This document shows, one piece after another, positions 1 through 9,397 of a stretch of DNA of 64,000 bases (position 1 is the stretch's first letter; each line of letters begins with the position of its first letter). The notes below the pieces were generated by a model. The model saw only the letters and a list, made by a program, of their open reading frames with translations. It had not been told where the DNA came from and did not search any database. This DNA comes from Streptomyces sp. NBC_01446. Lineage in GTDB: Bacteria > Actinomycetota > Actinomycetes > Streptomycetales > Streptomycetaceae. A program made the position numbers and the translations under genes. Location: assembly GCF_026340095.1 (NCBI RefSeq), contig NZ_JAPEPO010000001.1, positions 2,882,501 to 2,946,500 on the forward strand. Direction: 5' to 3'.

Positions 1-42
1 GGCCTGCGCGGGCGAAAAGGGGCGGAACAGGGGCGGACAAAC

Positions 43-80
43 GGGGTGCGGCAGGGCCCGCCTCGGCCCCGCCGCACCCC
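43..80 (-). terminator. Terminator of the Sel1-repeat gene
   Basis: A 10-bp perfect inverted repeat (43-52 with 71-80) lies just beyond the stop codon of the leftward Sel1 gene. It has no T-run, as is common for Streptomyces terminators. Nothing else is recognisable in bases 1-42. Confidence 0.6.
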
Positions 81-100
81 GATATGCCTCCGCTGCTCCG

Positions 101-1966
101 CTACGCGGACAGCTCCGACCGCAGTGCGTCCCGCAGCCGCCCGGCCCGCTCGGACACCTCGGCCGGACCGAGCTCCACGGCGCGGTGCGCCCACCGCTGC
201 CCCTCGACGAGGTCGCCGCGGCGCGCGCACAGCAGCGCGAGCCGCAGTGCCGCGCGCCCGTGACCGGCGTCGGCCGCGCGCGTCCACCACAGCGCGGCCT
301 CCGGCTCGCTCCCCTCACGGGCGAGCAGCAGCCCGAGGTTGAACGCGCCGTTGCGCGAGCCCGCCTCCGCGGCCTCGCGGTACCAGCGCGCCGCGCAGAC
401 GATGTCACCCCGCGCCGCGGCCAGCATCCCGACGCGCACCTGCGCGCGCCGGTGCCCCTGCTCGGCGGCCCGCTCGTACCACTCCTCGCACTCGGCGCGC
501 TCACTGACGCACTCGCCCAGCGCGGGGGGCCCGACCGGGGGCTGCCGCGCGTCGAGGACCGTGGCCAGGCGGTACGCGCCCTCCGCGCTGCCCCCGCCGG
601 CCGCGCACCGCAGATGCCGCTCGGCGTCCCGCTCGTCGCCGTCCCGCAGCCGGGCGATACCGGCCTGGAGCGCGGCCTCGGTGTGCCCGCCCGCCGCGGC
701 CCGCTCGTACCACTGGAGGGCGGCGCCCTCGTCGTCCCGTCCGGCGTAGAGGATGCCGAGGTTGAAGGCGGCGTCCACGCTGCCCGCCTCGGCGGCCTTG
801 GAGAACCACGGTTCGGCGCCCGCCGCGTCGCCGCCCTGGAGAAGCAGCACGGCCAGCGCGTTCGCCGCCTCGCGGTGGCCCGCGTACGCGGCACGCCGGT
901 ACCACTGGTCGGCCTGCGCGGTGCGGCCCTGCTCGGCGCAGAGCAGGCCGAGGTTGTACGCGCCGTTGATGTCGCCCGCGTCCATGGCGGCGCGGTACCA
1001 GCGCTCGGCGGTCTGGGTCTCGCCGCGCTGGGCGTGCAGGGCGCCGAGCGCGTTGGCCGCGTTGCCGTCACCCTCCTGGGCGGCGCGCAGCCACCAGACC
1101 CCGGCGCTCTCCTCGTCACCGGCGTCGCGCAGCAGGAAGCCGAGCGCGCAGGCGGCGCGGGGCTCGCCGTCCTTCGCGGAGTTCAGGTACCAGCGGCCGG
1201 CCTCCTTGAGCTCGCCGCGCTTCTCCAGGATCGCGCCGAGGTGCAGGGCGGCCCGGCGGTGTCCGCGCGCGGCGGCCTGCCGGTACCACTGCTCGGCCTC
1301 CGCGGCTGTGGGCAGCTTCCTGCGGGCGCCGGTCGCGGTCGCGTCGCCGGGGACGTCATTGCCGTCGGCGGGCGCGGGCGCGCCACGGAGCGCTCCCTCG
1401 GGACGCTCCTGCGCGGCTCGCCGGTCGAGGGTGCGGGCGAGCCGGTAGGCGGCCTCGCGGTGACCGTGCTCGGCGGCGGCGCGCATCCAGCGCTCGGCGC
1501 CGACATCGCTGCGGTGTTCGAGGAGGTCGGCGAGCGCGTACGCGCCGAGGGCGTGGCCCTGTTCGGCGGACTGCCGCAGCCAGTACTCGGCGGCGGGCTC
1601 GTCGCCGCGCTCGCGGTGGTGGCGGCCGAGCGCGTGCGCGGCGGGGGCGGATCCGGCGACGGCGGCGATGCGCCACCAGCCGGCGGCCTCGTCCGCGTAT
1701 CCGCGCTGGTGCAGCAGGACACCGAGGTTGTTGGCGGCGGCGCGGTCGCCCGCGGCGGTGGCAGCGCGCAGCTGGGGTTCGGCTCCGTCGAGGTCACCGC
1801 GGCGCAGCAGCATGGCTCCGAGGACACTCATCGCCTCGACGTCGCCGGACTCGGCAGCCGGCCGATGACGTGCTTCCTCGGCGGCCGCCCCGGGTTCCTC
1901 CCGGTCGGCCGGCTGCACAAACCGCCCTGTCTCCAACAGAGTTGCCTTGTCCCCCATAACGTCCAT
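101..1966 (-). CDS. Sel1-like tetratricopeptide repeat protein
   Basis: The product (621 aa) is built almost entirely of about 36-residue Sel1/TPR helical hairpins. The recurring pattern is A-x-W-Y-R-x-A-A-x-x-G-x-x-x-A-A-x-x-L-G, from about residue 35 to the C-terminus. Such proteins are protein-protein scaffolds, and no catalytic domain or signal peptide is visible. An Ala/Pro-rich loop near residues 180-215 interrupts the array. The ATG at 1966 is chosen because AGGTGG sits 7 nt upstream; a second ATG three codons later is possible. The gene is monocistronic, with the terminator at 43-80 downstream and a repeated GGTAYACC element upstream. The partner is unknown. Confidence 0.9.
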   Translation of the reverse strand: MDVMGDKATLLETGRFVQPADREEPGAAAEEARHRPAAESGDVEAMSVLGAMLLRRGDLDGAEPQLRAATAAGDRAAANNLGVLLHQRGYADEAAGWWRIAAVAGSAPAAHALGRHHRERGDEPAAEYWLRQSAEQGHALGAYALADLLEHRSDVGAERWMRAAAEHGHREAAYRLARTLDRRAAQERPEGALRGAPAPADGNDVPGDATATGARRKLPTAAEAEQWYRQAAARGHRRAALHLGAILEKRGELKEAGRWYLNSAKDGEPRAACALGFLLRDAGDEESAGVWWLRAAQEGDGNAANALGALHAQRGETQTAERWYRAAMDAGDINGAYNLGLLCAEQGRTAQADQWYRRAAYAGHREAANALAVLLLQGGDAAGAEPWFSKAAEAGSVDAAFNLGILYAGRDDEGAALQWYERAAAGGHTEAALQAGIARLRDGDERDAERHLRCAAGGGSAEGAYRLATVLDARQPPVGPPALGECVSERAECEEWYERAAEQGHRRAQVRVGMLAAARGDIVCAARWYREAAEAGSRNGAFNLGLLLAREGSEPEAALWWTRAADAGHGRAALRLALLCARRGDLVEGQRWAHRAVELGPAEVSERAGRLRDALRSELSA

Positions 1967-1987
1967 CGTCGCACCACCTGCAACCTG

Positions 1988-2004
1988 GGTACACCTGGTA
2001 TACC
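1988..2004. promoter_or_regulatory. Tandem GGTAYACC operator-like element
   Basis: GGTACACC and GGTATACC lie one base apart, 22 bp upstream of the Sel1-gene start. The second is a perfect palindrome and the first differs by one base. Position and symmetry suggest a repressor site; the binding protein is not known. Confidence 0.35.
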
Positions 2005-2128
2005 GCAGCCAGTGAGGTCACTACAGCGTTTTGTCGACATGCCCACAGAGAGATAAGTGAAACACAAAAACCTCAACTACCCCCGAGAGAGGCACGCTTC
2101 GCACGTACAGGCGGTTCCCGCGCACACG

Positions 2129-2170
2129 ACGAAGGCCCGGATCCTGAAAGATCAGGATCCGGGCCTTCGT
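2129..2170 (-). terminator. Terminator after tRNA-fMet
   Basis: A 19-bp perfect stem (2129-2147 with 2152-2170) with a 4-base loop begins 7 nt past the tRNA 3' end. It is symmetrical enough to work in both directions and insulates the tRNA from the Sel1 gene region. Confidence 0.8.
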
Positions 2171-2176
2171 CTTCAG

Positions 2177-2250
2177 TAGCGGGGACAGGATTTGAACCTG
2201 CGACCTCTGGGTTATGAGCCCAGCGAGCTACCGAGCTGCTCCACCCCGCG
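2177..2250 (-). tRNA. Initiator tRNA-fMet (CAT)
   Basis: The 74-nt cloverleaf has anticodon CAT in a CTCATAA loop. It shows the initiator hallmarks: three consecutive G:C pairs at the base of the anticodon stem (GGG/CCC) and no Watson-Crick pair at position 1:72 (C opposite T). The T-arm reads GGTTCAAAT. CCA is not encoded. It lies 43 bp downstream of the UPF0182 gene on the same strand; a TACGGT -10-like hexamer in that gap could give it its own promoter. Confidence 0.95.
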
Positions 2251-2293
2251 CCGTTGTGTTCAAACCGTACCACGGCGCGAGGTGGGTCTTCGC

Positions 2294-5272
2294 TCAGCTG
2301 CTCGAGCCCCCAGTGCCCTTGCCGGTGTCCGTGCTCTTGTCCTTGTCGGCGCTCTGATCAGCGCTCTTGTCGCTGGACTTGTCGCCGCTCTTGCCGTCGC
2401 CGGCCGCCTTGTCGGCCGCGGACTGCGCCTTCTCGGCGCGCTGGAGGGCCTCCTCCAGCTTGTCCTGCGCGTCGGCGTAGGCGTGCAGGTCGCCCTTCTT
2501 CATGGCGGCCTGGCCGTCCTCGAAGGCCTTCTCGGCGTCCGCGAGGGCTTCCTTGACGGTGGAGTTCTCCGGTGGCTTCGTGGTGCCACCGGGCTTCTCC
2601 GGCTCGGCCGGCTGCGCGCCGTCCACGCCGAACGCCTGGTTCAGCGCGTCCCCGAGGTTGTCGGCGAATCCGGTTCTGTCGCCGTAGGAGACCGCGACCT
2701 TGCGCAGCAGCGGATACTCCGCGTTGCGCCCCTGTGCGTAGATCGGCTCGACGTAGAGGAAGCCCTTGTCGAGTGGCACCGTCAGCAGATTGCCGTACAG
2801 GACCGTCGAGTCGGCGCCCTTCATGTCACGGACGAAGTTCGCCACGGACGACAGGGAGTTGAGCTTGTTCTGCACCTGTTCCGGGCCGTAGACCTTGTCC
2901 TCGGTGACCCGCAGCAGTCTTATCGTGCCGTAGTCCTTGCTGGTGGCGTCGGCGTCGACCGCCATGAACGCGCGCAGGTTGGGGCGCCCGCTCGGGGTGA
3001 ACGTCGTCGTCAGCGAGAACTGCTGGTCGCTCTGGCCCGGCATCTTCATGGACAGGTAGTACGGCGGGACCGCGCTGTTGTCCTTCTTCGTCGGGTCGTT
3101 CGGGACCTGCCACGCGTCGGACGCGTTGTAGAACTGGTCGGAGTCCGTGACGTGGTACAGGGACAGCAGCTCGCGCTGCACCTTGAACATGTCCTGCGGG
3201 TACCGCAGATGGTCCTTGAGCGCCTGCGGGATCGCGCTCTTGGGCTCGACCGTGCCGGGGAACGCCTTCTTCCAGGTCTTGAGGACCGGGTCCTTGTCGT
3301 CCCACGTGTACAGCTTCACCGTGCCGTCGTAGGCGTCGACAGTGGCCTTCACCGAGTTGCGGATGTAATTGACCTGGTTCTGCTGGGCCACCACCGCGCG
3401 CTGGTTGTCGCCCTCGTTGAGGGAGTCGGCCGTCGTGTCACCGAGCGTCGTACGGGACGCGTACGGGTATCCGTTCGACGTCGTGTACGCGTCGACGACC
3501 CACTGGATCTTGCCCTTGACGACCGCCGGGTACGCGTCGCCGTCGATGGTCAGCCAGGGGGCGACCGCCTCGACGCGCTCCTTGGGCGTGCGGTTGTAAA
3601 GGATCTTCGAACCGTCGCCGATGGCTCCCGAGTACAGGATCTGCGGCTCACTGAAGGACACCGCGTACGCGGCGCGGGTGATCGGGTTGGAGAGTCCGAC
3701 GCCGCCCTTGCCGCTGTAGCTCGTGGTCTTCTGGGTGCCGTCGTCCTGCTCGTAGTCGAGCTCCTTCTGGGGCCCGCCGACGATCGAGTACTGGCGGGTC
3801 TTCTCGCCGTAGTAGATCCGCTGCTGGTACGAGCCCAGGGTGCCGCCGGCGGGCAGGCCCGACTCGGTGAACAGGGGCGCTCCCGGGGAGTCCGGGTCGG
3901 TCTGCGTGCCCTTGGCCGCGACCGCTCCGAAGCCGTGCGTGTAGGTGAAGTGGTCGTTGATCCAGTTCCGCTTCTCGACGCCCGCGAGGTTGAGCTCGCG
4001 CAGGCCGATGACGGTGTCCTGGCCCTTGTAGCGGTCGACGTCGAGGGTCTTCGGGAACTGGTAGTACTTCCGCTCCTGCTCCAGCTGCTGGAACGTCGGC
4101 GAGACCACGTTCGGATCGTTGACCCGGTAGCTGGCCGCCGAGTCGGCGTCCGTGCGCTGCTTCTCGGAGTCCTTGACCGTGCCCTTGCCGGTGTAGTCCA
4201 CCGGGGACACCCCGGCGATCCCGTACGCCTTGCGGGTCGCCTCGATGTTCTTCTCGATGTACGGGGCTTCCTTGGACTGCTCGTTCGGCTGCACCTGGAA
4301 CTTCTGGACGATGGCCGGGTACAGGCCGCCGATCAGGATCGCGGAGAGCACCATCAGGCCGAAGCCGATGACGGGCAGCTGCCAGGTGCGCCGCCACAGC
4401 GTCGCGAAGAACAGCACGGCGCAGATCGCGGCGATGCAGAACAGGATGGTCTTGGCGGGCAGATACGCGTTCGCGTCGACGTACCGCAGGCCCGTCCAGT
4501 TGTCCGTGGCCTTGAAGTCGCTGGACTTCACCGCGAGCCCGTACCGGTCGAGCCAGTACGCGACCGCCTTGAGGGCCACGAACACGCCGAGCAGCACGGA
4601 GAGATGGCCGGTGGCCGCGGCGGTGGCGCGCGCGCCCGGGCTGGTGATGCGCAGCCCGCCGTACAGGTAGTGGGTCAGCGCGGCCGAGATCAGGGAGAGG
4701 ATCGTCGCCGCGAAGCCGAAGCCGAGCAGGAACCGGAACCACGGCAGGTCGAACGCGTAGAAGGCCACGTCGAGGTGGAACTGGGGGTCCTTCTGGTGGA
4801 ACGGCACGCCGTTCACCCACATCAGCCACGTACGCCACTGGGTGGCGGCGGAGGCGCCCGCGATGAGGCCGACCAGCGCCGTGATGCCGACCAGCAGCCA
4901 CTTCTTGTACGGCGCGATGCTCATGCGGTACCGGTCGAGGCTCTGCTGCTCCATCGACATGGCGCTCAGCGGGGGCCGCAGCCGGTGCGCGAGCCAGACG
5001 TTCAGTCCGACGGCGATCGCCATCAGCAGTCCGAAGACGAAGAACAGCCCGATCTTCGTCCACAGGGTGGTCGTGAAGACGGACGAGTAGTTGACCGATC
5101 GGTACCAGAGCCAGTCGGTCCAGAACCCTGCGAACATGACGAACGCCATGCCCAGCGCGGCAAGAACGGCGAGCGTCATGAGCAGGGAACGGACTCGCCG
5201 GGACGGTCGGCCCACTCTCATCCGTGGCCCCGTCGGGCCTCCGCCGCGGTCCGGCATCTGGAAAGCCAAGGT
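2294..5272 (-). CDS. UPF0182 family large membrane protein
   Basis: About 992 aa; COG1615/UPF0182, a family typical of Actinobacteria and cyanobacteria with no established biochemical function. About seven transmembrane helices occupy the first 310 residues, beginning with a helix near residue 30. A large, probably extracytoplasmic domain follows (about 310-890), ending in a Pro-rich hinge and a charged Ala/Lys/Asp/Ser tail with K-S-x-D-K-S repeats. TTG at 5272 is preferred because GAGGTG lies 6 nt upstream. A GTG two codons earlier and an ATG four codons later lack a well-placed ribosome site. It is divergent from the PPA1309 gene. The low-complexity tail is probably cell-wall exposed. Confidence 0.9.
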   Translation of the reverse strand, partial: TLAFQMPDRGGGPTGPRMRVGRPSRRVRSLLMTLAVLAALGMAFVMFAGFWTDWLWYRSVNYSSVFTTTLWTKIGLFFVFGLLMAIAVGLNVWLAHRLRPPLSAMSMEQQSLDRYRMSIAPYKKWLLVGITALVGLIAGASAATQWRTWLMWVNGVPFHQKDPQFHLDVAFYAFDLPWFRFLLGFGFAATILSLISAALTHYLYGGLRITSPGARATAAATGHLSVLLGVFVALKAVAYWLDRYGLAVKSSDFKATDNWTGLRYVDANAYLPAKTILFCIAAICAVLFFATLWRRTWQLPVIGFGLMVLSAILIGGLYPAIVQKFQVQPNEQSKEAPYIEKNIEATRKAYGIAGVSPVDYTGKGTVKDSEKQRTDADSAASYRVNDPNVVSPTFQQLEQERKYYQFPKTLDVDRYKGQDTVIGLRELNLAGVEKRNWINDHFTYTHGFGAVAAKGTQTDPDSPGAPLFTESGLPAGGTLGSYQQRIYYGEKTRQYSIVGGPQKELDYEQDDGTQKTTSYSGKGGVGLSNPITRAAYAVSFSEPQILYSGAIGDGSKILYNRTPKERVEAVAPWLTIDGDAYPAVVKGKIQWVVDAYTTSNGYPYASRTTLGDTTADSLNEGDNQRAVVAQQNQVNYIRNSVKATVDAYDGTVKLYTWDDKDPVLKTWKKAFPGTVEPKSAIPQALKDHLRYPQDMFKVQRELLSLYHVTDSDQFYNASDAWQVPNDPTKKDNSAVPPYYLSMKMPGQSDQQFSLTTTFTPSGRPNLRAFMAVDADATSKDYGTIRLLRVTEDKVYGPEQVQNKLNSLSSVANFVRDMKGADSTVLYGNLLTVPLDKGFLYVEPIYAQGRNAEYPLLRKVAVSYGDRTGFADNLGDALNQAFGVDGAQPAEPEKPGGTTKPPENSTVKEALADAEKAFEDGQAAMKKGDLHAYADAQDKLEEALQRAEKAQSAADKAAGDGKSGDKSSDKSADQSADKDKSTDTGKGTGGSSS

Positions 5273-5350
5273 GCGCACCTCGAAAAGTTCGAAATCGATC
5301 GGTCAGGCCCCCGTGATCGCGGACCCATCACCTATGCAACTTACTCACGC

Positions 5351-5379
5351 TTTACTCAGTTCCCGGTTCCGGGTACTAA
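5351..5379 (+). promoter_or_regulatory. Putative promoter of the PPA1309-family gene
   Basis: TTTACT at 5351-5356 and TACTAA at 5374-5379 are separated by 17 bp, a plausible HrdB-type promoter. It sits immediately before the ribosome site and start at 5392. Confidence 0.5.
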
Positions 5380-5391
5380 CGAGGCAGGATT

Positions 5392-5940
5392 GTGACCATG
5401 TCCAACACTCCCATGGCAGCCAGCCCGCTCACCCGGGCCGTACTCGAGATCGACGAGTACGCCGCCGGCCTCGGCTGGAACCAGCCCGCCCGACTCTTCG
5501 CCCTCGTCGACACCGCCCGCCTGCGGGCCCAGGAACCCGGCCTCGCGGCCCAGCTCGGCCTGGACGGCGAGCAGGAGACCGCGGCCTTCACCCCGATCGA
5601 GCAGGACGAGGTGCCCGCCGACAAGCCGCTCGACGAGTTCCTCGGCACCATCGCCTGGCCCGACCCGGTGGTCGGCTGCGCTCTGACGGTGGAGCGTCTG
5701 ATGCTGCCGCCGTCCGCGGAGGCGTCCGTTCCGAAGGGCCTCGGTGAGGCGGAGCTCGCCCAGTGGGTGGCGAAGCACCCGGGCCGTCAGGAGGTCCGGA
5801 TGACGGTCGCGGTGCTGCGTGACGGTGCGCGCGAGTCGGCGCTGCGCCTGCGCGAGAAGGACTCCCCCACCGAGGTCCTCACCGGGTCGGACCTGGTCCC
5901 GGGCCTGGCCGAGGCCCTCGCGGCGACGTTCGCGGAGTAA
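5392..5940 (+). CDS. PPA1309 family protein
   Basis: The 182-aa soluble protein belongs to the actinobacterial PPA1309-like family of unknown function. No signal peptide, membrane segment or catalytic motif is visible. The core around residues 65-85 (F-L-G-T-I-A-W-P-D-P-V-x-G-C) is the best family signature. The start could be GTG at 5392 or ATG at 5398; AGGCAGGA lies just upstream of the former. The gene is divergent from the UPF0182 membrane protein and closed by a strong hairpin. Confidence 0.85.
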   Translation: MTMSNTPMAASPLTRAVLEIDEYAAGLGWNQPARLFALVDTARLRAQEPGLAAQLGLDGEQETAAFTPIEQDEVPADKPLDEFLGTIAWPDPVVGCALTVERLMLPPSAEASVPKGLGEAELAQWVAKHPGRQEVRMTVAVLRDGARESALRLREKDSPTEVLTGSDLVPGLAEALAATFAE

Positions 5941-5956
5941 CACCCTCACTGCACGA

Positions 5957-5989
5957 AAGGGGGCGCCGCACGGTGTGCGGCGCCCCCTT
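5957..5989. terminator. Bidirectional terminator
   Basis: A 15-bp perfect stem (5957-5971 with 5975-5989) with a 3-base loop separates the convergent PPA1309 and PDZ-protease genes. Confidence 0.85.
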
Positions 5990-6002
5990 CATGAACCTCG
6001 TG

Positions 6003-7091
6003 TCACCCCTTGACCGTGCACTTCGGCAGGTCGGCGGTGTTGCCCGAACGGATGTCCTTGAGTGCGTTCGTCGCGTCGTCGATGGTGTTGACCTTGACGA
6101 GGGTGAGTCCGCCCGGGACGTCCTTGGCCGCCTCGGCGCAGTTGTCCTTCGGCGTCAGGAAGTAGCGCGCGCCCTTGCCGCGGGCGCCGACGGTCTTCAT
6201 CTGGATGCCGCCGATCGGGCCGACCTTGCCGTCGTCGTCGATGGTGCCCGTACCGGCCACGAACTTCCCGCCGGTGAGGTCCTCGGGCGTCAGCTTGTCG
6301 ACAATGCCGAGCGCGAACATCAGTCCGGCGCTGGGGCCGCCGACGTCGGCGAGCTTGATGTCGATGGCGAACGGGAACGTGTGATCGGTGCCGGCCTGGA
6401 TGCCGACGATCGCGCGACCGTCCTTGGCCTTCTCCGTGGTGACCGTGACGTTCCGCGTGCGGGTGGCCTGCTTGCCCTCCTTCTCGGCGGCGGCCGCGTC
6501 CTTGACGGGCACGATCGTGAAGGAGACGTCCTCGCCCGGCTTGTGCTTGGTGACGAGCTTCGCGACGTCGGCCGGCTTCTCGACCTTGGCGCCGTCGACG
6601 GCCTTGATCACGTCACCGGCGTGCAGCCGTCCCTCGGAGGGGCTGCCCTTGATGACCGACTGGACGATCACCCAGGACTTCACGGGGATCTTCAGCTCGT
6701 TCAGGGCGGCGACCTTGGCGCTCTCCTGGGACTGGCTGAACTCCTCGGCGTTCTCCTGCGAGGACTGCTGCTCGGTCTTGCCGTCGGGGTAGAGCGTCGC
6801 GTGCGGCACGACGATGCTGTCGTGCGCGAGCCAGCCGTAGACCGCCGAGACGAGGTTCATGTTGTAGTCGGCGCTCGTGACCCGGACCGTCGTCATGTTG
6901 AGGTGACCGGTCGTCGGGTACGTCTTGCGGCCGGAGATCTGGAGCACCGGCTCGCCGTCGTGGTCCCCGAGCGTGTTGACCGTCGGTCCCGGGGTCATCT
7001 CCGCGTACGGAACTTTGATGAGCACTCCCGCGCAGAGCAGCGCGATCAGCATCAGGGTCGAAGCGAGCATCGTCGCGGTGCGGCGTGGCAT
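6003..7091 (-). CDS. Membrane-anchored PDZ and Lon-type (S16) serine protease, YlbL-like
   Basis: The 362-aa protein has one N-terminal transmembrane helix (about residues 9-27), a PDZ domain (about 135-195) and a Lon proteolytic domain (about 225-345). The Ser/Lys dyad is visible: Ser254 in GGPSAG and Lys299 in QMKTVGA. It lacks an ATPase, so it is expected to act outside the membrane on peptides presented to the PDZ domain. ATG at 7091 has no ribosome site. A TACTGT -10-like hexamer ends 6 nt upstream, so a leaderless transcript is possible. It follows a small membrane protein gene by 25 bp. M. tuberculosis Rv3194c is the likely counterpart. Confidence 0.92.
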   Translation of the reverse strand: MPRRTATMLASTLMLIALLCAGVLIKVPYAEMTPGPTVNTLGDHDGEPVLQISGRKTYPTTGHLNMTTVRVTSADYNMNLVSAVYGWLAHDSIVVPHATLYPDGKTEQQSSQENAEEFSQSQESAKVAALNELKIPVKSWVIVQSVIKGSPSEGRLHAGDVIKAVDGAKVEKPADVAKLVTKHKPGEDVSFTIVPVKDAAAAEKEGKQATRTRNVTVTTEKAKDGRAIVGIQAGTDHTFPFAIDIKLADVGGPSAGLMFALGIVDKLTPEDLTGGKFVAGTGTIDDDGKVGPIGGIQMKTVGARGKGARYFLTPKDNCAEAAKDVPGGLTLVKVNTIDDATNALKDIRSGNTADLPKCTVKG

Positions 7092-7116
7092 GGAACGACA
7101 GTACGGGACCGGTCTG

Positions 7117-7353
7117 TCAGTGCACCGCTGGGGCGTCCGTCCGGGACTCGACGCCGGGCAGCGAGCCGGCAGCCGGGGCGAGGGGATCCGTTTCCGTCCC
7201 GGTGTGTGTCCGTTCCATCGCCTCACGGAAGCGGGCGTACCCGTTGAGTTCCGTCACGTCGCCGGTCTTGCGGTTCCGTGCGGCCCAAGTGCCCCACAAA
7301 CCGGCCCCGACCCCTGCAACAAGCGGAATGAGCAGCCACAAGAGCGCCGCCAT
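7117..7353 (-). CDS. Small membrane protein
   Basis: The 78-aa protein has one hydrophobic helix (about residues 3-24) followed by a basic then acidic cytoplasmic tail with a short F-R-E-A-M-E-R helix. No domain is recognised. GGAGGT lies 5 nt before the ATG, a strong ribosome site. Only 25 bp separate it from the PDZ protease gene downstream, so the two are probably co-transcribed. It may be a partner or substrate of that protease (inference). Confidence 0.75.
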   Translation of the reverse strand: MAALLWLLIPLVAGVGAGLWGTWAARNRKTGDVTELNGYARFREAMERTHTGTETDPLAPAAGSLPGVESRTDAPAVH

Positions 7354-7500
7354 GCCGGACCTCCGACCCCATGAGCCACTACAACTGACTGATCAGCAGA
7401 TTAACCATCCGCTGCGTCAACGCTCGCCGCAGGGGTGCGGTTACGCAACCGGAACCGCCCGAGTGGGCGAAGGCGGTGATCATGGCCGGGGTCCGGGAGG

Positions 7501-7965
7501 TCAGCAGGCGCCGACCCACTCCTCGGTGCCGTCCGAGAACTTCTGGTGCTTCCAGATGGGCACCTCGTGCTTGAGGTCGTCGATCAGCTTCCGGCAGGCC
7601 TCGAAGGCCTCACCGCGGTGCGGGCAGGACACGGCGACGACGACCGCGATATCGCCGACTGCCAGATCGCCCACCCGGTGGACGGCCGCGAGCGCGCGCA
7701 CGGGGAACTGGGCGACGACCTTCTCGGCGACGGTCCGCATCTCGGCCTCGGCGGAGGGGTGGCACAAGTACCCGAGCGCGTCGACGTCGGCGCCGCCGTC
7801 GTGATTGCGCACCGTCCCCACGAACAGCGCCGTACCGCCCGCCGCGTCCTCCCCGACGGCTCGGAACACCTCGTCCACGGACAAGGGCGTGTCTCGGATC
7901 GCGATGAGCCGGATCGGGTCCTGCGCCGGCTGCTCTCCGGGGTGGTCGTTCGTGGTGCGTGCCAT
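7501..7965 (-). CDS. moaE: Molybdopterin synthase catalytic subunit MoaE
   Basis: The 154-aa enzyme forms, with the thiocarboxylated MoaD small subunit, the MPT synthase that converts cyclic pyranopterin monophosphate to molybdopterin. The conserved lysines are Lys132 and Lys139 in LKHEVPIWKHQKF, spaced as in E. coli MoaE (119 and 126). The GTVRNHDGG segment near residue 50 is typical. No moaD is in the window. moeZ, whose product activates sulfur-carrier proteins, lies about 32 kb away. The gap 7354-7500 upstream of the next gene shows no feature beyond a possible promoter. Confidence 0.95.
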   Translation of the reverse strand: MARTTNDHPGEQPAQDPIRLIAIRDTPLSVDEVFRAVGEDAAGGTALFVGTVRNHDGGADVDALGYLCHPSAEAEMRTVAEKVVAQFPVRALAAVHRVGDLAVGDIAVVVAVSCPHRGEAFEACRKLIDDLKHEVPIWKHQKFSDGTEEWVGAC

Positions 7966-8094
7966 GAGGTCATCGTGCCGTACGCGGCCACCGGCGCGGA
8001 ATAGCGCTTTCCACCGGCACGCACGCGTAGCGGGTTGGAGCCTCCTACAGGAGAGCCGGTCCGGGGGCCGGCCGGGGCGGGCCGGGCCGGGCCG

Positions 8095-9207
8095 TCAGAT
8101 CCTGCGCCTGGCCTTGCGGGCCCGGCGCACGACGGCGGCCGCGCCGAGCAGGGCGACGGTGGCTCCGGCCGCTCCGGCGGCGGTCGCGTCCTTGCGTCCG
8201 AGGCGGCGGCCCGCGACGGTGTGCCGTCCGGCGACCTCTTCGAGGAGTTCGGCGAGGACCTCCTCGTTGGTCCACTGGGGGCGCCATCCGGCGTCGTGCA
8301 GCCGGCTCACGCTGACCACCCAGGGGTACATCGTGTACGCGAGGTCGCCGGCGGGGGACGGTGTGAGCCCGATCCGGTGAAGCCGGGCCGCGGCGCCCAG
8401 GGCGACCGCCGAGGGCAGCTCCATGCGGCGGATCCCGCTGAGCTCCTCGACCTCCTCCTGCTCCAGCCAGCCGTCGCAGCCGACGGCGAGTTCCCCTTCG
8501 ACCTTCTCCAGGACGGCGTACTCGAGGGCGCTGCACAGGTCCTCGACGTGGCAGAACTGCCAGGCGGGCCGGGATCCCGCCACGACCAGGAGCCGCGGCG
8601 ACTCGAAGTACCTGGTCAGGGCGGTGTCGGTGCCGCCGACAAGGGTGGCGGGGCGGACCACGGTCACATTGAGTCCCGGGTGGGCGCGCGGTGCGCGGCG
8701 GGCGAGCCGCTCGACCTCGAGGAGGTCGCCGACGCCGGTGGCCTCCGCGGTCGCCCGCAGTTCGGCGTCTTCGGAGAGCGGCAGTTCGTTGTCCTCGAGC
8801 GCTCCGTAGACCATCGCCGAGGTGCACAGGACGACACGGTGGACGCCGGCGGCGGCCGCGGCGGTGAGCACCGTCTGGGTGCCGCGCACGTTGTACGCCG
8901 TACGGGCGGCGGGGTCGGTCTCCAGGTCGAGGTCGAGCGCGAGGTGCACGACGACGTCCGCGCCACGCAGCTTCTCGGCGATCGCCGGGTCGCGCACGTC
9001 AAGGATGTGCCAGGTCGCGGACGCGCACTCGCCGCGCCGCTCGTCGATGGCCAGGACCTGCTTGATCTCGTCGGATGCGGCGAGGCGCTCGGTAAGGAGC
9101 GCACCGACGCCGGAGGCGGCACCGGTGACCGCGACGACGGGGCCGCGCCCCCCGGAACTGGTCGAAGGGTTTCGCGCTGCGCGAACCTGTGGATCTGGGG
9201 AACTCAC
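8095..9207 (-). CDS. NAD-dependent epimerase/dehydratase-like SDR with C-terminal membrane anchor
   Basis: The 370-aa extended short-chain dehydrogenase has the Rossmann motif GAASGVGALL near residue 30 and a DVRD segment near residue 75. The usual YxxxK dyad is not obvious: the corresponding region reads S-A-M-V-Y-G, so activity may be altered or absent. The C-terminus carries a hydrophobic Ala/Val segment followed by R-R-A-R-K-A-R-R, resembling a membrane anchor with a basic end. GTG at 9207 is chosen because TGGAGA lies 8 nt upstream. It is divergent from the zinc metalloprotease gene, with a palindrome between them. The substrate is unknown. The stretch 8033-8094 below it is simply G/C-rich. 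Confidence 0.8.
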   Translation of the reverse strand: MSSPDPQVRAARNPSTSSGGRGPVVAVTGAASGVGALLTERLAASDEIKQVLAIDERRGECASATWHILDVRDPAIAEKLRGADVVVHLALDLDLETDPAARTAYNVRGTQTVLTAAAAAGVHRVVLCTSAMVYGALEDNELPLSEDAELRATAEATGVGDLLEVERLARRAPRAHPGLNVTVVRPATLVGGTDTALTRYFESPRLLVVAGSRPAWQFCHVEDLCSALEYAVLEKVEGELAVGCDGWLEQEEVEELSGIRRMELPSAVALGAAARLHRIGLTPSPAGDLAYTMYPWVVSVSRLHDAGWRPQWTNEEVLAELLEEVAGRHTVAGRRLGRKDATAAGAAGATVALLGAAAVVRRARKARRRI

Positions 9208-9232
9208 CGGGCGTCTCCAGCGGTTGTATTCA

Positions 9233-9259
9233 GTACGTACGTGTATGACGCGTACGTAC
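9233..9259. promoter_or_regulatory. Operator-like palindrome in a divergent promoter region
   Basis: Nine-base arms GTACGTACG and CGTACGTAC are separated by 9 bp, 26 bp upstream of the epimerase-like gene start and 139 bp upstream of the metalloprotease gene. The symmetry suits a dimeric regulator of one or both genes. No binding family is identified. Confidence 0.4.
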
Positions 9260-9397
9260 CAGGAGGCATCCATCCTGCCGCAGGCCATGAGTCGGCGGAG
9301 CACCGAGGCCCGATCGCGCCACGGTGTCTACGCTGGGTGTGTAGTCGGGCAAACGCCGCCGGGACAGAACCGGTGGCCTTACCAGCCGAGGAATCCC

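Noticed and set aside
1794..2076. Short open frames in the Sel1-gene promoter region
   Set aside because: They overlap the real gene or its operator region in other frames and have no ribosome site.
2192..5395. 1067-codon open frame on the plus strand opposite the UPF0182 gene
   Set aside because: It is the mirror frame produced by high GC; no family features, and it runs through the tRNA. The minus-strand protein is a clear family member.
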